Of a stretch of DNA of 64,000 nt, positions 28,484 to 36,913 are shown in pieces. The stretch comes from Thiomonas sp. FB-Cd (GTDB lineage Bacteria; Pseudomonadota; Gammaproteobacteria; Burkholderiales; Burkholderiaceae_C): positions 2,480,001 to 2,544,000 of the forward strand of contig NZ_JPOE01000002.1 in NCBI RefSeq assembly GCF_000733775.1, given 5' to 3'. The position numbers and the translations under genes were made by a program. Each line of letters begins with the position of its first letter. Within the stretch, counting starts at the first letter, position 1. A model generated the notes under the pieces. It was not told where the DNA came from. It worked only from the letters and a program-made list of their open reading frames with translations, and did not search any database.

Positions 28484-30122
28484 AGTCGGCCCTGAAGAAC
28501 CCCCGCAACCCGCATGAATACGGGGTTTCTGGGGTGATTGCCGATGGTGTGAACTCCCAGTCTGATTTCCAATAGGGGCTGTTTTCTGGGAGTTTTGCCG
28601 TGATGTTTGCCTGCCCTGCCACCGACGATTTTTTCCGCGCACGCATCGACCACATGATCGATCTGCGCCATCCGCTGGCCGTGCTGGCCTCGCGCATGCC
28701 CTGGCAGGAGATCGAAGCAAGGGTGGCGCAGACTTTTTCGCGCAAAGGTCGTGCAGGCGTGGCCATGCCCGACCTCGATCTCTTCGGCGAACAGGTGCAG
28801 CGCGCGGCTGTGCCCAGCAACGCCGGGCGGCCTCGCGTGGCGCTGCGCATCATGATTGCGCTGCTGTACCTCAAGCACGCTTTCAACGAGTCCGACGAGG
28901 GCGTCGTCGAGCGCTGGGGCGAAACGCCGACCTGGCAGTTCTTCTCGGGTCAGGCGTACTTTGAACACCACCAGCCTTGCGACGCCACCACCCTGATCAA
29001 GTTTCGCAAGCTGCTGGGTGAGGACGGCGTGGAAGAGCTGCTGGCGCAGACCCTCAACGTGGCTGTGGACCTCAAGCTGATCAAGCCGCAGGAATTCGCG
29101 CGGGTGATTGTGGACAGCACGGTGCAGCACAAGGCGATCGCCCACCCCACCGACAGCCGCCTGCTGGAGACGGCGCGCACCAAACTGGTCGAGGCGGCCA
29201 GGGATGCGGGGATTGCGCTCAAGCAGACCTTTGCCAAGGAAGGCAAGGAGCTCAGCCGCAAGGCCGGGCGCTATGCGCATGCCCGCCAGTTCAAACGCAT
29301 GCGTCGGACCATCAAGCGCCAGCGCACCATCGTGGGCCGCTTGCAGCGCGAGATCGAGCGCAAGGGCAGCGCCATTGGCCAGGCGGTGCGAGAGGCACTG
29401 GGTGAGACCTTGCACAAGGCCCAGCGCATCAACGCCCAGAGCGGCCAGCGCAAGGCGGCGGATGGGCAACCCAAGCTTTACGCCTGGCATGCGCCGGAAG
29501 TGGCCTGCATCAGCAAAGGCAAGGCCCGAACGCCCTATGAGTTCGGGGTCAAGGTGGGCATCGCCAGCACGCTCAGGGGCAATCTGATCGTGGGCGCCCG
29601 GGCCTTCCACGGCAACCCGTACGACGGCCACACCCTGAGCGAGCAACTGGAGCAGGCCACGATCCTGATGCAGGACAGCAGGTCAAAGCCGGCAACCGCG
29701 TTCGTTGACCTGGGCTATCGGGGCGTGGATGCTGACAACCCGGATGTGCATATCGTGCACCGGGGCAAATCCAAACGCATCAGCAGCAAGGACAGAAAAC
29801 AACTCAAGCGGCGCCAGGCCATCGAGCCCATCATCGGCCACCTCAAGAGCGATCACCGCATGGACCGTTGCCCCCTCAAGGGTGAGCAGGGCGACCGGTT
29901 GCACGCCGTGCTGTGCGCGGCAGGCTACAACATCAAATGGCTGCTGCGCATGATCGCCAGGAAGGGGGTGCCCTTTGTGCGTCGGCTTTATTTGCGCCTG
30001 TGTCAGGCTGCGTACTTACGCCCGAACTGGCATCAGATGCTGCGCGAACTCGCCTGCTATGCGCTCAACGGCCCAGCGCTGCGACTGGCCGCCGCTTGAA
30101 AATGAATAAATCAGGGCCGACT
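28484..30122 (+). mobile_element. IS5-family insertion sequence (1639 bp)
   Basis: Terminal inverted repeats AGTCGGCCCTGA (28484-28495) and its reverse complement (30111-30122) are flanked by the 4-bp duplication ACCG (28480-28483 and 30123-30126). It holds one transposase gene. The target is inside the IS66-type element, exactly at the stop codon of the DruA-like gene. A 4-bp duplication fits the IS5 subgroup of the IS5 family. Confidence 0.92.
28600..30099 (+). CDS. IS5-family transposase
   Basis: DDE transposase of 499 residues (GTG at 28600 or ATG at 28603; a GGGAG ribosome site lies 7-10 bp upstream). N-terminal DUF772-type domain (GRPRVALRIMIALLYLKHAF; WQFFSGQAYFEHHQPCD), first aspartate region FARVIVDSTVQHKAIAHPTD, a Lys/Arg-rich middle insertion, then ISKGKARTPYEFGVKVGIAS, the second aspartate in TAFVDLGYRGVD and the glutamate in RRQAIEPIIGHLKSDHRM. 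Intact. Confidence 0.93.
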   Translation: MMFACPATDDFFRARIDHMIDLRHPLAVLASRMPWQEIEARVAQTFSRKGRAGVAMPDLDLFGEQVQRAAVPSNAGRPRVALRIMIALLYLKHAFNESDEGVVERWGETPTWQFFSGQAYFEHHQPCDATTLIKFRKLLGEDGVEELLAQTLNVAVDLKLIKPQEFARVIVDSTVQHKAIAHPTDSRLLETARTKLVEAARDAGIALKQTFAKEGKELSRKAGRYAHARQFKRMRRTIKRQRTIVGRLQREIERKGSAIGQAVREALGETLHKAQRINAQSGQRKAADGQPKLYAWHAPEVACISKGKARTPYEFGVKVGIASTLRGNLIVGARAFHGNPYDGHTLSEQLEQATILMQDSRSKPATAFVDLGYRGVDADNPDVHIVHRGKSKRISSKDRKQLKRRQAIEPIIGHLKSDHRMDRCPLKGEQGDRLHAVLCAAGYNIKWLLRMIARKGVPFVRRLYLRLCQAAYLRPNWHQMLRELACYALNGPALRLAAA

Positions 30123-30987
30123 ACCGACGCAGGATGGCTGCGTAGTCGGGACGCAGCGGGTACAGCCAGATGTCCTTGATGGGCAGCGCCTGTTGGTGCG
30201 AGAGGCTCTTTTTGCCGCGGCCGGTTGTTTTGCCCACGAGGACCCAGTTGGCGGCCTTGTAGCAGGTGCCTTTGTGCCTGGGGCTTTCGACGAAGGTCTC
30301 CAGCATCACGGGCGAGTAGCCGTAGCGCTGCTGCCAGTCTTTGGGCAGGCGACGCGCGGCGAGGGCCAGGATCTTCGAGGCAAGCCCTTTGGACTGCACC
30401 CACGGCAGGATCAGGAAGCGCGTGTTGTTGACGACGCGCTGCAGGTTGTTCTGCCGCTGCTCGTGATTCCAGCCGATGAATCGTTCGCGATCGGCCAGCT
30501 TCCAGGCGCTGGCGCCGAAGCTCAGCAAGGCAACGAGCCGGTCGCCAGCGTAGACGTTGTAACGGATCTGGCTGCCCGACATGGGCGTGTAGCCCAGGTA
30601 GTGGTAGCGGGCCACGTATTCGTTCCACAGCTTGGAGGCCGCGCCGACACCGGCGACGACCTCCAGGCGCAAGGCATCCAGAGCATGCACGGGCATGTCG
30701 ATCGCACCTTGCGCATCGGTGGCTGGGGTGGGGTCGAACTGCGCCCGGCGCCGCGGGTGAGGCATCTGTGAGGGTGGCAGCGTGATCAAGCCGTCAGTCT
30801 GCATGCGCAGCATCGCCACGCGGCAACTCATGTCGCTGAGGCGTCCATCAGGGCGGCGCCAGTCCAGCATCTCGCACACCCTGCGCGACAGCGGCGCGCG
30901 CTTGAGCTGGGGGTTTTGCGCCATCAGCCAGGCGATGGCGTCAAGCTCCTCCTGCGTGAACACGCGCCCGCAGTACCGTTTGTTCAT
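30121..30987 (-). CDS. DruA-like DUF4338 protein, passenger of the IS66-type element
   Basis: The 288-residue protein matches the DUF4338 family, which includes DruA of the Druantia anti-phage system: N-terminal LSRRVCEMLDWRRPDGRLSD, then NEYVARYHYLGYTPMSGSQI, VALLSFGASAWKLADRERFI, VVNNTRFLILPWVQSKGLAS, RRLPKDWQQRYGYSPVMLET and GTCYKAANWVLVGKTTGRGK. Its biochemical activity is not established. The start codon overlaps the stop of tnpC (ATGA at 30984-30987), so it is translationally coupled to the transposase and lies inside the same inverted repeats. An IS5-family element sits in its stop codon: the native TAA became TAG, leaving the protein unchanged. None of the Druantia partners druB-E is nearby. 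Confidence 0.85.
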   Translation of the reverse strand: MNKRYCGRVFTQEELDAIAWLMAQNPQLKRAPLSRRVCEMLDWRRPDGRLSDMSCRVAMLRMQTDGLITLPPSQMPHPRRRAQFDPTPATDAQGAIDMPVHALDALRLEVVAGVGAASKLWNEYVARYHYLGYTPMSGSQIRYNVYAGDRLVALLSFGASAWKLADRERFIGWNHEQRQNNLQRVVNNTRFLILPWVQSKGLASKILALAARRLPKDWQQRYGYSPVMLETFVESPRHKGTCYKAANWVLVGKTTGRGKKSLSHQQALPIKDIWLYPLRPDYAAILRR

Positions 30988-32677
30988 GAGCTGTCGATTG
31001 TTGCGCAGGCCACGCCGCGCATCGCGCTCAGCCGGGTTTCATCCATCCGCCAGGGCAGGAAGCGGTCGAGGTCCGCCGGCATGCAGCCGCCCGCGTGTGC
31101 GCAGGCATGCAGATACGCGCTCAGCCAGGTGCGCGGATTGAGCCCCCACAACTCCAGCGTGCCGAGCACACTGCGCATCGTGGCGGCCAGCTGCCCGACC
31201 ACTGGCTGCCCGAACCATAGAAGTTCTTGCGCCCGACCACCGCGGGCCGCAGCGCGCGTTCGGCGGCGTTATTGTCCAGGTCGATGGCGGGATGATCCAG
31301 GAACAGGATCAGTCCCGCCCAGTACGTGCGCAGGGTACGCAGCACCTTGTGCGCCGCGCCTGCCAGTGCCGTGTCGGCCAACTCATCCAGGCAGCGCTGC
31401 TCCATCGAGGCCACCAGCGCGCGCGTCTCGGCATCGCTGTCCTTGAAGGCAGCGTCGCCATCCGCCCATTGTTGCCGCCGCCGGGCGTGCAAGGCGTACA
31501 GCTCGCCGATGAGCCCGACCCAACCCATGGCCCAGTCCCACAGCGCCGGATGCTCGTTGGCCGCGCGCAGGAAGTCGCGCCGCTGGTGCGCCCAGCAGAT
31601 CGACAGCTTCACCCCCGGGTTCAACCGGGCGAACTTGCGGTACGAGGCGTAGCGGTCGACACTGAGAATCCCCTCGTCCACATGGTTGAGTGCGGCCGCC
31701 GGCACCGAGGCCGAGCGTGAAGGATCGAGCACAAAGCACACCGCAGTGGCCGACTGAAACACCCACAGGTACCAGCGATGCCCGACCTTGCCGGGCTCCT
31801 CCTCGAACACCTCCCAGCGTGTCTCGTCGGCATGCCAGTGCGAGCCACGTCGCAGCTCATCCAGGCCAGCCTCGGCCACCGGCCCCAGCAACGGCCACAG
31901 CATGCGCAGGCCCTCGGTGAGCGTGCCCTGCGCGATGTGCAGCCCATGATCGTCCCAGTCCTGCAGCAGCCTGTGGCTGGGCTGCCCATAGAGAAACTTC
32001 GACAGCAGTGCCTCCACCCAGACCGACACGCCCAGCTTGCCCCGTGGGATGAGTTGCGCCGGCGGCGGCGCCGTCACGATGCCGGGAAGTGCGCCGCAGC
32101 AGCACAGCGGCCGGTAGCGGTGCCGACGGACGATGCGGCGGTACGCCTTGACCTCGATCTCCAGAATCTCGGCATCCTGCGTGCCGGGAAACGCGCTCAG
32201 CCCCAGGCCGCAGCGTGGGCACGTCGTCTGCAGCGTCACCTCCTCAACCCTGGCCGGCAATCCGCCCAGGCGCGTGCGGCCGTGACCACGCCGCCCACGT
32301 TGCTGGCCCCGCGGCCGTGGAGGGCCAGCGCTGACCTGGCACACCGCATTGATCGAGCGCGACTGTTCCGTCTTGGCGCCAAACACACGCAGGCGAAGGT
32401 CACGGATCTGCGCCTGCGCGGCCTCCAGCGCCGCCTTCAACTCGGCTTCACGCTGCGCAAATCGCGCCTTCTCGGCCTGATGCCGACGTTCCACGAACTC
32501 GATGCGTGCCACGGCTCGCGCATGCAGGGATCGGTATGCGTTTGCCCGCTGCACCAACTCGATGTGCTCGCGCCTGGTCAGCGTGACCAACTCCTGGTCA
32601 TAGGGTTTCGGCGTCGGCCGTCTTGCGTCGGGCACCGTCCCGATCGCCGAGTCCAGGTCTGCGGCTGTGTCGTTCAC
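30984..32677 (-). pseudogene. tnpC: IS66-family transposase TnpC with a one-base frameshift near its C-terminus
   Basis: N-terminal coiled coil and leucine-rich helix (LKAALEAAQAQIRDLRLRVF GAKTEQS), zinc-binding region CPRCGLGLSAFPG, central DDE domain with HADETRWEVFEEE, ILSVDRYASYRKFA, CWAHQRRDF and NNAAERALRPAVVGRKNFYG. At about 31190-31196 the frame shifts: after QWSG the intact family sequence QLAATMRSVLGTLELWGLNP continues in another frame to a stop at 30984. One missing C (GGCAG where GGCCAG is expected) explains it. The C-terminal domain ends normally with DLDRFLPWRMDE. Either inactive, a sequencing error or a rare natural frameshift. Confidence 0.88.
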
Positions 32678-32827
32678 AGCAAACAGGGTACGGCGAAAAA
32701 ACTTCTGTGTCCAGCACGTTCTGCTCGCGACTCGGTCAGCCTACGTCATCACCGAATCTTTACCCGACTTCGTCACTTCCGGCACGCAAGTTATTGATTG
32801 CATTGAAAGCAAGCTTCCAAACGCAGA

Positions 32828-34531
32828 CTACAGAACGGGGGCAGGAAGGTCGGCCGGTATGGGAGTTGGCAGTGACAGGTCGGCGAACAGGGCCTTTTGT
32901 GCAGGCGTGATCTCGGTGAGTCCGGTGGCGGTTTCGCCGTCAGCGGATTGGACTGTCTGCTGGTGGATGGCGCGCAATTGCTCGAGCCAGCGGGTCGGCG
33001 AGCCCTCGCGCCCGGCGGCGCGCAGCCGCATGCGCATGACGCGGTGCAGGATCAGCGCGATGAAGCAGATCAGCGCATGGGCGCGGATGCGCCTGGGCAG
33101 GCGGTGGTAGACCGGGCCGATGGCGATGTCGGATTTCAGAACCCGGAAGCCGCGCTCGATGTCGGCCAGGCTCTTGTAGCGCTGCACCACCTCGTCGGCT
33201 GGCGCATCGGTGTTGGTCACCAGCAAGAGCTTGCCGTCGAGCAATTGCAGGTACTGCTTGCGCGCTTCGTCGATTTGAAAGCTGAACAGCTTGCCCTGAA
33301 GGTCGACTTTGACCACGTGGGCCATGTTGGCTTCTTTGACCGCGTGATAGAAACGCGCGGTCGCCCCCGAGTCTGATAGCGGCCGCCCGCGCCGGCGCTC
33401 TCCAGCGTCCTGCGCGTCGAGGGTTCCGCTCCACTGCTGGCCCAGCGCGATGAGTTCGGCAAGCTGCTCCTCGCGCTGCTGGCGGCGGCGCGCGGCACCC
33501 TCCGGGTCGTGCGCGACGACCAGGCGCTGCTGTTTCCACGGCAACTGCGCCGCCCAGGGTTTCGTGCTGTCCTGGGTCGCGGCCAACGTGCGCAGATCGT
33601 CGGCGAACTCGCCGTAGCGCGCAGCCGGCACGGCCAGGATGTACTGCACCTCGACGTCGCGCCCCTCGGTGCGCAATGCGTCCTGCAGCGCGCCGAGCTC
33701 CTTGAGGTTGTCCAGGCTGAGCAGTCCGCGATCGGCAATCAGCACCACGCGCTTGAGCGGGTAGCGCGCCAACAGTGCGCGAATCATGGGCAGCAATGTC
33801 CTGGCCTCGGCCGTGTTGCCGGGGTGGACCTCGTGGGCGATGGGCAGCCCGTCGGCGGTCTGCACCAGCGAGAGCATGAATTGACGCTCCACCTTGCCCG
33901 ACTTGCCCATGCCGTGCACGCGCACGTCGCCGGGCAGTTCGCTCTCGCCGGCAACGCTCACCGTCGTGAGGTCGTAGAACACCACCGACAGATCCTGATC
34001 GACCAGCGGGCGCAGCAGCATCGACAGCCTCTCGCCAAGGGCGTCGGCGTGCTCGTCGATCACGTCCATCGCCCGCAGCAGGTGCTGGTGCTGCGGCGCC
34101 TGCGAGAAGGCGAACTCCACCGGCAGGGCCACCGTGTCCAGCCAGCGCAGCACGCCGAGCTTGCTCTGCGCGTCGCTGAGGCGGTTCCACACCATGGCGC
34201 GCAGGCACCCCAGCACGTCGACCTCGGTCTTGGACCTGCGCCAGGCGCCGGCCAGCTCATCGAGTTCGAGCTGTTTCCACAGCTGCGCCAGCGCCCACAC
34301 GTCGCCGGCCTGGCGGCTGGCCAGAAAGCGCAGCCCTTGCAGCGACGAAGCTGCAGGAGCGCGGCCCTGGGCGCGCTGCAGTCCGGCGATGAGCTTGTCC
34401 ACGTCGCCCCCGACGTCCAGACGACCCAGCGTGCACACCGTGCGCTGACGCGGCTGACCGGCGTCGTTGCGAAACGATTCCACGAGCTGGGCGTAGCGCC
34501 GACCGCCGGACTGGGTGATCTTGATGAACAT
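32828..34531 (-). CDS. IS1634-family transposase
   Basis: DDE transposase of the IS4 superfamily, 567 residues, intact. Marks: N-terminal VESFRNDAGQPRQRTVCTLG typical of IS1634/IS1549 proteins, the first aspartate in LSVVFYDLTTVSVAGESELP, the second in LIADRGLLSLDNLKELG, the YREK-like region YKSLADIERGFRVLKSDIAI with the catalytic glutamate and RIRAHALICFIALILHRVM. It fills the part of the 8.27-kb block between the IS66-type element and the group II intron. Confidence 0.93.
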   Translation of the reverse strand: MFIKITQSGGRRYAQLVESFRNDAGQPRQRTVCTLGRLDVGGDVDKLIAGLQRAQGRAPAASSLQGLRFLASRQAGDVWALAQLWKQLELDELAGAWRRSKTEVDVLGCLRAMVWNRLSDAQSKLGVLRWLDTVALPVEFAFSQAPQHQHLLRAMDVIDEHADALGERLSMLLRPLVDQDLSVVFYDLTTVSVAGESELPGDVRVHGMGKSGKVERQFMLSLVQTADGLPIAHEVHPGNTAEARTLLPMIRALLARYPLKRVVLIADRGLLSLDNLKELGALQDALRTEGRDVEVQYILAVPAARYGEFADDLRTLAATQDSTKPWAAQLPWKQQRLVVAHDPEGAARRRQQREEQLAELIALGQQWSGTLDAQDAGERRRGRPLSDSGATARFYHAVKEANMAHVVKVDLQGKLFSFQIDEARKQYLQLLDGKLLLVTNTDAPADEVVQRYKSLADIERGFRVLKSDIAIGPVYHRLPRRIRAHALICFIALILHRVMRMRLRAAGREGSPTRWLEQLRAIHQQTVQSADGETATGLTEITPAQKALFADLSLPTPIPADLPAPVL

Positions 34532-34815
34532 GGCCGAAGTGTAGCTGGCGCGCTCCGCGAAATCAACTACACAACATTTACAAACGTGCCACTACACGCA
34601 ATCAACGAGAAACGGCCTCACGGTGCACTCAAGTCATTGATTCAACACGCCCCGGTCGGCGTGCAAGCGCCGCGCACAGACCAAAATCGGCCCGGAAAGT
34701 GTAGAGTCGAGATGTGGCGCGCCGACCGTAGGTCCAGGTTGTCTGTTTGCCGCCCCTTTCGTCTGGCGGTGCCCGAGTACCCTCGCCATAGCCACGTTTC
34801 CACACCCCGCTCATC

Positions 34816-34848
34816 GAACCCGGCGTGCCGATTTCCGGCACCGGGCTC
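34816..34848 (-). ncRNA. Group II intron domain V
   Basis: A 33-nt hairpin on the reverse strand beginning GAGCCCGG and ending CCGGGTTC, with an AGC catalytic triad in the 5' arm, a GAAA-type terminal loop and a two-base bulge in the 3' arm. Position just after the maturase gene is as expected. Confidence 0.8.
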
Positions 34849-34861
34849 TCGGACAAGGCGC

Positions 34862-36220
34862 TCATGCCTTCGCACACGGCCAGTTGCTGCGCCGCGCCGA
34901 CAGTCGTTCCAGACCCAAGGTCTCGAACAGGTACTCGTAGGGATACAAGACCCTGCCACTGCGTCGCTGCTTGTGTTTGCGCAACAACCACCGCCACAGC
35001 CGCTGCGTGCAATACGCTTCCACGGCGCGATAGGCATTGCCCACCGTGCCGAGGCTGAAGTAATTGGCCCAACCCCGAAGCACGCGGTTGAGCTGCTGCA
35101 CAACGTCAGCAGTTTCCTTCCAGGTCCACTTCCGATCCGTGATGGCGTGGAGCTCCTCCACCACACCACGCATGCTTTTCCTCGACGGCCTCAACCCATA
35201 GTAGGGATTGCCCGTGCGAGGCGAGTACATGCGCGCGAACGTGTACCCCAGAAAGTCAAAGCTCTCGCTTTGCGCCGTGCAGATGCGCGTCTTCGCCTCG
35301 TTGACCGCCAGTCCCAGCTTGCCCGTAATCGTGCGCAATCCTTCCAGCGCCACATGGGCCTCGCCCGGTCTGCACAGAATCACGAGGTCGTCGGCGTACG
35401 TCACCACGCGAGCCGCCAGTCCCAGTCGCTTCTGCCATTGTTTGAGGCCCAGAAGGACCCTTCGCATGGACAGATTTGCCAACAAAGGACTCAGCGGGGA
35501 GCCTTGCGGGATGCCCCGGCCGGTGTCGCGGTTCGTCGTCGTCCATCGCGGTTTGCCGCGATCGCCCGCTTCCTCCACCACGCATTCCAGCCAGCTCTTG
35601 ATGAGCGCCAGCATCCGCCGATCCACCACGCGTCGGGCCACGCTGCGCATGAGCGCGGCGTGCTCGATGCTGTCGAAGTACGCCTCCAGGTCGGCGTCTA
35701 CCACCTGCGTGTAGCCGTCGCGCAAACCCTGCGTCACGGCGCTGAGCGCGCCGTGTGCATTGTGGCCCTTGCGATAGGCGTATTGCTCAGGCTGCAGATC
35801 CGACTCGAAGATCGGCTCCAGAATCAGCGTCGCTGCCATCATGCACACGCGGTCGGCCAGGCACGAGATGCCCAGCGGCCGCATCTTGCCGTTCGCCTTG
35901 GGGATGTACACCCGGCGAATCGGCTTCGGTCGATAACTGCCATCTTTCAGCGTCTGTGCCAGTTCCCCGAGCCACCGCTCCGGACCGTACCTGGCCACAT
36001 CCTCGAACGTCAGCCCGTCCACACCCGGCGCGCCCTTGTTGGCGCGGCACCTCGCGTAGGCGTGCTCAAGCACGTCCGCACGATACAGCTTGTCGTACAG
36101 CGCGTAGAAGCGAAACTCAGGTTCGGCCTTCGCTTTCGCATGCAATGCCTCCCGCAGATTGCCGACACCCTCCGGAGTTCGTAGGTCGCCCAATCTCCTG
36201 CCCTCAGCTGCCTTTGACAT
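34862..36220 (-). CDS. ltrA: Group II intron-encoded reverse transcriptase/maturase
   Basis: Multifunctional protein that helps splicing and retrohoming. With the ATG at 36220 (AAGGA ribosome site 3 bp upstream; an earlier ATG at 36256 is weaker) it has 452 residues: RT0-RT2 (CRANKGAPGVDGLTFEDVAR, RRVYIPKANGKMRPLGISCL), RT3-4 (VVDADLEAYFDSIEHAALMR), GIPQGSPLSPLLANLSM, the catalytic YADD in VVTYADDLVILC, and the maturase X domain (RVLRGWANYFSLGTVGNAYR). It ends at the thumb/X region and lacks an HNH endonuclease, as in endonuclease-free introns. Confidence 0.93.
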   Translation of the reverse strand: MSKAAEGRRLGDLRTPEGVGNLREALHAKAKAEPEFRFYALYDKLYRADVLEHAYARCRANKGAPGVDGLTFEDVARYGPERWLGELAQTLKDGSYRPKPIRRVYIPKANGKMRPLGISCLADRVCMMAATLILEPIFESDLQPEQYAYRKGHNAHGALSAVTQGLRDGYTQVVDADLEAYFDSIEHAALMRSVARRVVDRRMLALIKSWLECVVEEAGDRGKPRWTTTNRDTGRGIPQGSPLSPLLANLSMRRVLLGLKQWQKRLGLAARVVTYADDLVILCRPGEAHVALEGLRTITGKLGLAVNEAKTRICTAQSESFDFLGYTFARMYSPRTGNPYYGLRPSRKSMRGVVEELHAITDRKWTWKETADVVQQLNRVLRGWANYFSLGTVGNAYRAVEAYCTQRLWRWLLRKHKQRRSGRVLYPYEYLFETLGLERLSARRSNWPCAKA

Positions 36221-36703
36221 CGTCCTTGAACCAGGGCCCCTTCCCTCCACCGGCATTACCCGGCTTCGGCAGTACTACAGGCCCCTCCGCCATCCTGCAC
36301 CGCCCGCTTCCGCCGTCACCGGCCAGCGGTTGTACGTCCCTTCGTACACGGCACAGGACTTCCCATGTTGCGGTCGCTTTCCCCTTGCATCCATGCCGCC
36401 GCCAATACCCCGGCGCGTCCACTCGGAGCCCTACCATGCTCGTCTCTCCAAGCAGTGCCAGCCTTCCCCGCATCAACTGACGGGTCGGCACGCGCATCAC
36501 CCTTTTCGAGGATTGCTCAGCGTTCACTCGCGTTGCGGCCTGCATGCTCGCCAAGTCACCTAGCGTGACCCTCTACACCGAAGGCTTCAGTCATTTCGTT
36601 ACCTCCATCACTGCTCCGGTTGCTTCCGGCTGGAGCACTCTGGCCGGGTGGGATTCGCACCCACTGGAAAGCGCCACCTTTCATGGCGCACGTTGAACTT
36701 GGG

Positions 36704-36910
36704 GTGCCCAAGACGTTGGCGCAGCGCGAGCATGCGTGTCCGCACTGCGGTCACGTCATGCAACGCGACCAGAACAGCGCGTTGGTGGTGCTCATCGACG
36801 CAAACACGCCTGGAACGGGCGTGGCGGCGAGACCCAAACCTCTGCCACGGCAACGTGGCAAGTCCAGGTCCTTGACCCGCGAAACCCCCGCTACAACGCC
36901 ATGCGTTTAG
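36704..36910 (+). pseudogene. tnpB: tnpB, C-terminal part (codons 357-424)
   Basis: Starts with the second copy of GTGCCC and reads VPKTLAQREHACPHCGHVMQ RDQNSA, giving the second zinc pair (CPHC) and the last RuvC aspartate (RDQNSA, about D378 of the rejoined protein), the two parts missing from the fragment at 27365-28438. The C-terminal tail is basic and Pro/Thr-rich. It has no start of its own. The stop (TAG 36908-36910) lies in the right-end hairpin. Confidence 0.85.
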
Positions 36911-36913
36911 CGG
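36888..36913 (+). repeat. Imperfect right-end hairpin of the TnpB element
   Basis: CCGCTA-C-AACGC, loop CAT, GCGTT-TAGCGG: an 11-bp stem with one bulged C. Its place over the tnpB stop codon fits the right-end hairpin of IS605-type elements, and the guide RNA of TnpB normally comes from this region. It also forms the last codons of the zinc-ribbon gene on the other strand. Confidence 0.6.

Larger units (their letters stand above)
28448..32763 (-). mobile_element. IS66-family (tnpC-only type) transposon with DUF4338 passenger gene
   Basis: Both ends carry the inverted repeat GTAAAGATTCGGTGATGACG (28448-28467; reverse complement at 32744-32763), and the repeat continues imperfectly. The element is flanked by an 8-bp duplication CCGACTTC (28440-28447 and 32764-32771), the IS66 hallmark. 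Content, reverse strand: tnpC (30984-32677, frameshifted) and a DruA-like gene (30121-30987). No tnpA or tnpB homologue fits in the 67 bp left before the right repeat, so it belongs to the tnpC-only kind. An IS5-family element is inserted close to its left end. Confidence 0.92.
34728..36660 (-). mobile_element. Group II intron (approximate ends)
   Basis: On the reverse strand a GTGCG start (G at 36660) opens a G/C-rich structured region, followed by the reverse transcriptase gene, a domain V hairpin (34816-34848) and a tail of about 90 nt that should hold domain VI. The 3' end is set near 34728 at a CCTAC sequence, but it could lie some tens of bases further on. Just before the 5' end there is a stem GCGCCA-N7-TGGCGC followed by TTTCC, similar to a transcription terminator, the preferred target of group IIC introns. 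Confidence 0.75.
28439..36703. mobile_element. IS1634-family element inserted in tnpB, itself carrying an IS66-type element and a group II intron
   Basis: The block is flanked by GTGCCC at 28433-28438 and 36704-36709, a 6-bp target duplication. The two tips, CCCGACTTCGTC on the left (read after removing the IS66 element) and CCCAAGTTCAAC on the right (reverse strand), agree at 8 of 12 positions and may be terminal inverted repeats. After subtracting the IS66-type element with one duplication copy and the intron, about 2.0 kb remains, a fitting size for an IS1634 element with a 1.7-kb transposase gene. The duplication is seen directly; assigning both tips to IS1634 is inference. Confidence 0.65.
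27344..36913 (+). mobile_element. IS200/IS605-like element of the tnpB-only type, split by nested insertions
   Basis: Bounded here by the hairpin over the tnpB start (27344-27367) and the imperfect hairpin over the tnpB stop (36888-36913). True single-strand cleavage sites lie some bases outside and were not resolved. No tnpA (Y1 transposase) is present, so the element would depend on a TnpA in trans. Without the 8265-bp insertion plus one 6-bp duplication its length is about 1.3 kb, as expected for a tnpB-only element. Confidence 0.7.

Noticed and set aside
30121..30987. Druantia anti-phage defence system
   Set aside because: Only a DruA-like gene is present; none of druB-E or other defence genes is nearby, and it is enclosed by transposon ends.
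34560..34600. Alternative right end of the IS1634 element at TGTAGTGGCACG (reverse strand)
   Set aside because: No matching inverted repeat was found at the left side of the transposase gene and no target duplication flanks it, whereas the outer GTGCCC pair does.
36641..36660. tRNA T-arm-like hairpin GGGTG-N7-CACCC
   Set aside because: The loop lacks the TTCRA pattern and no other tRNA arm fits; it is better explained as the structured 5' end of the group II intron.
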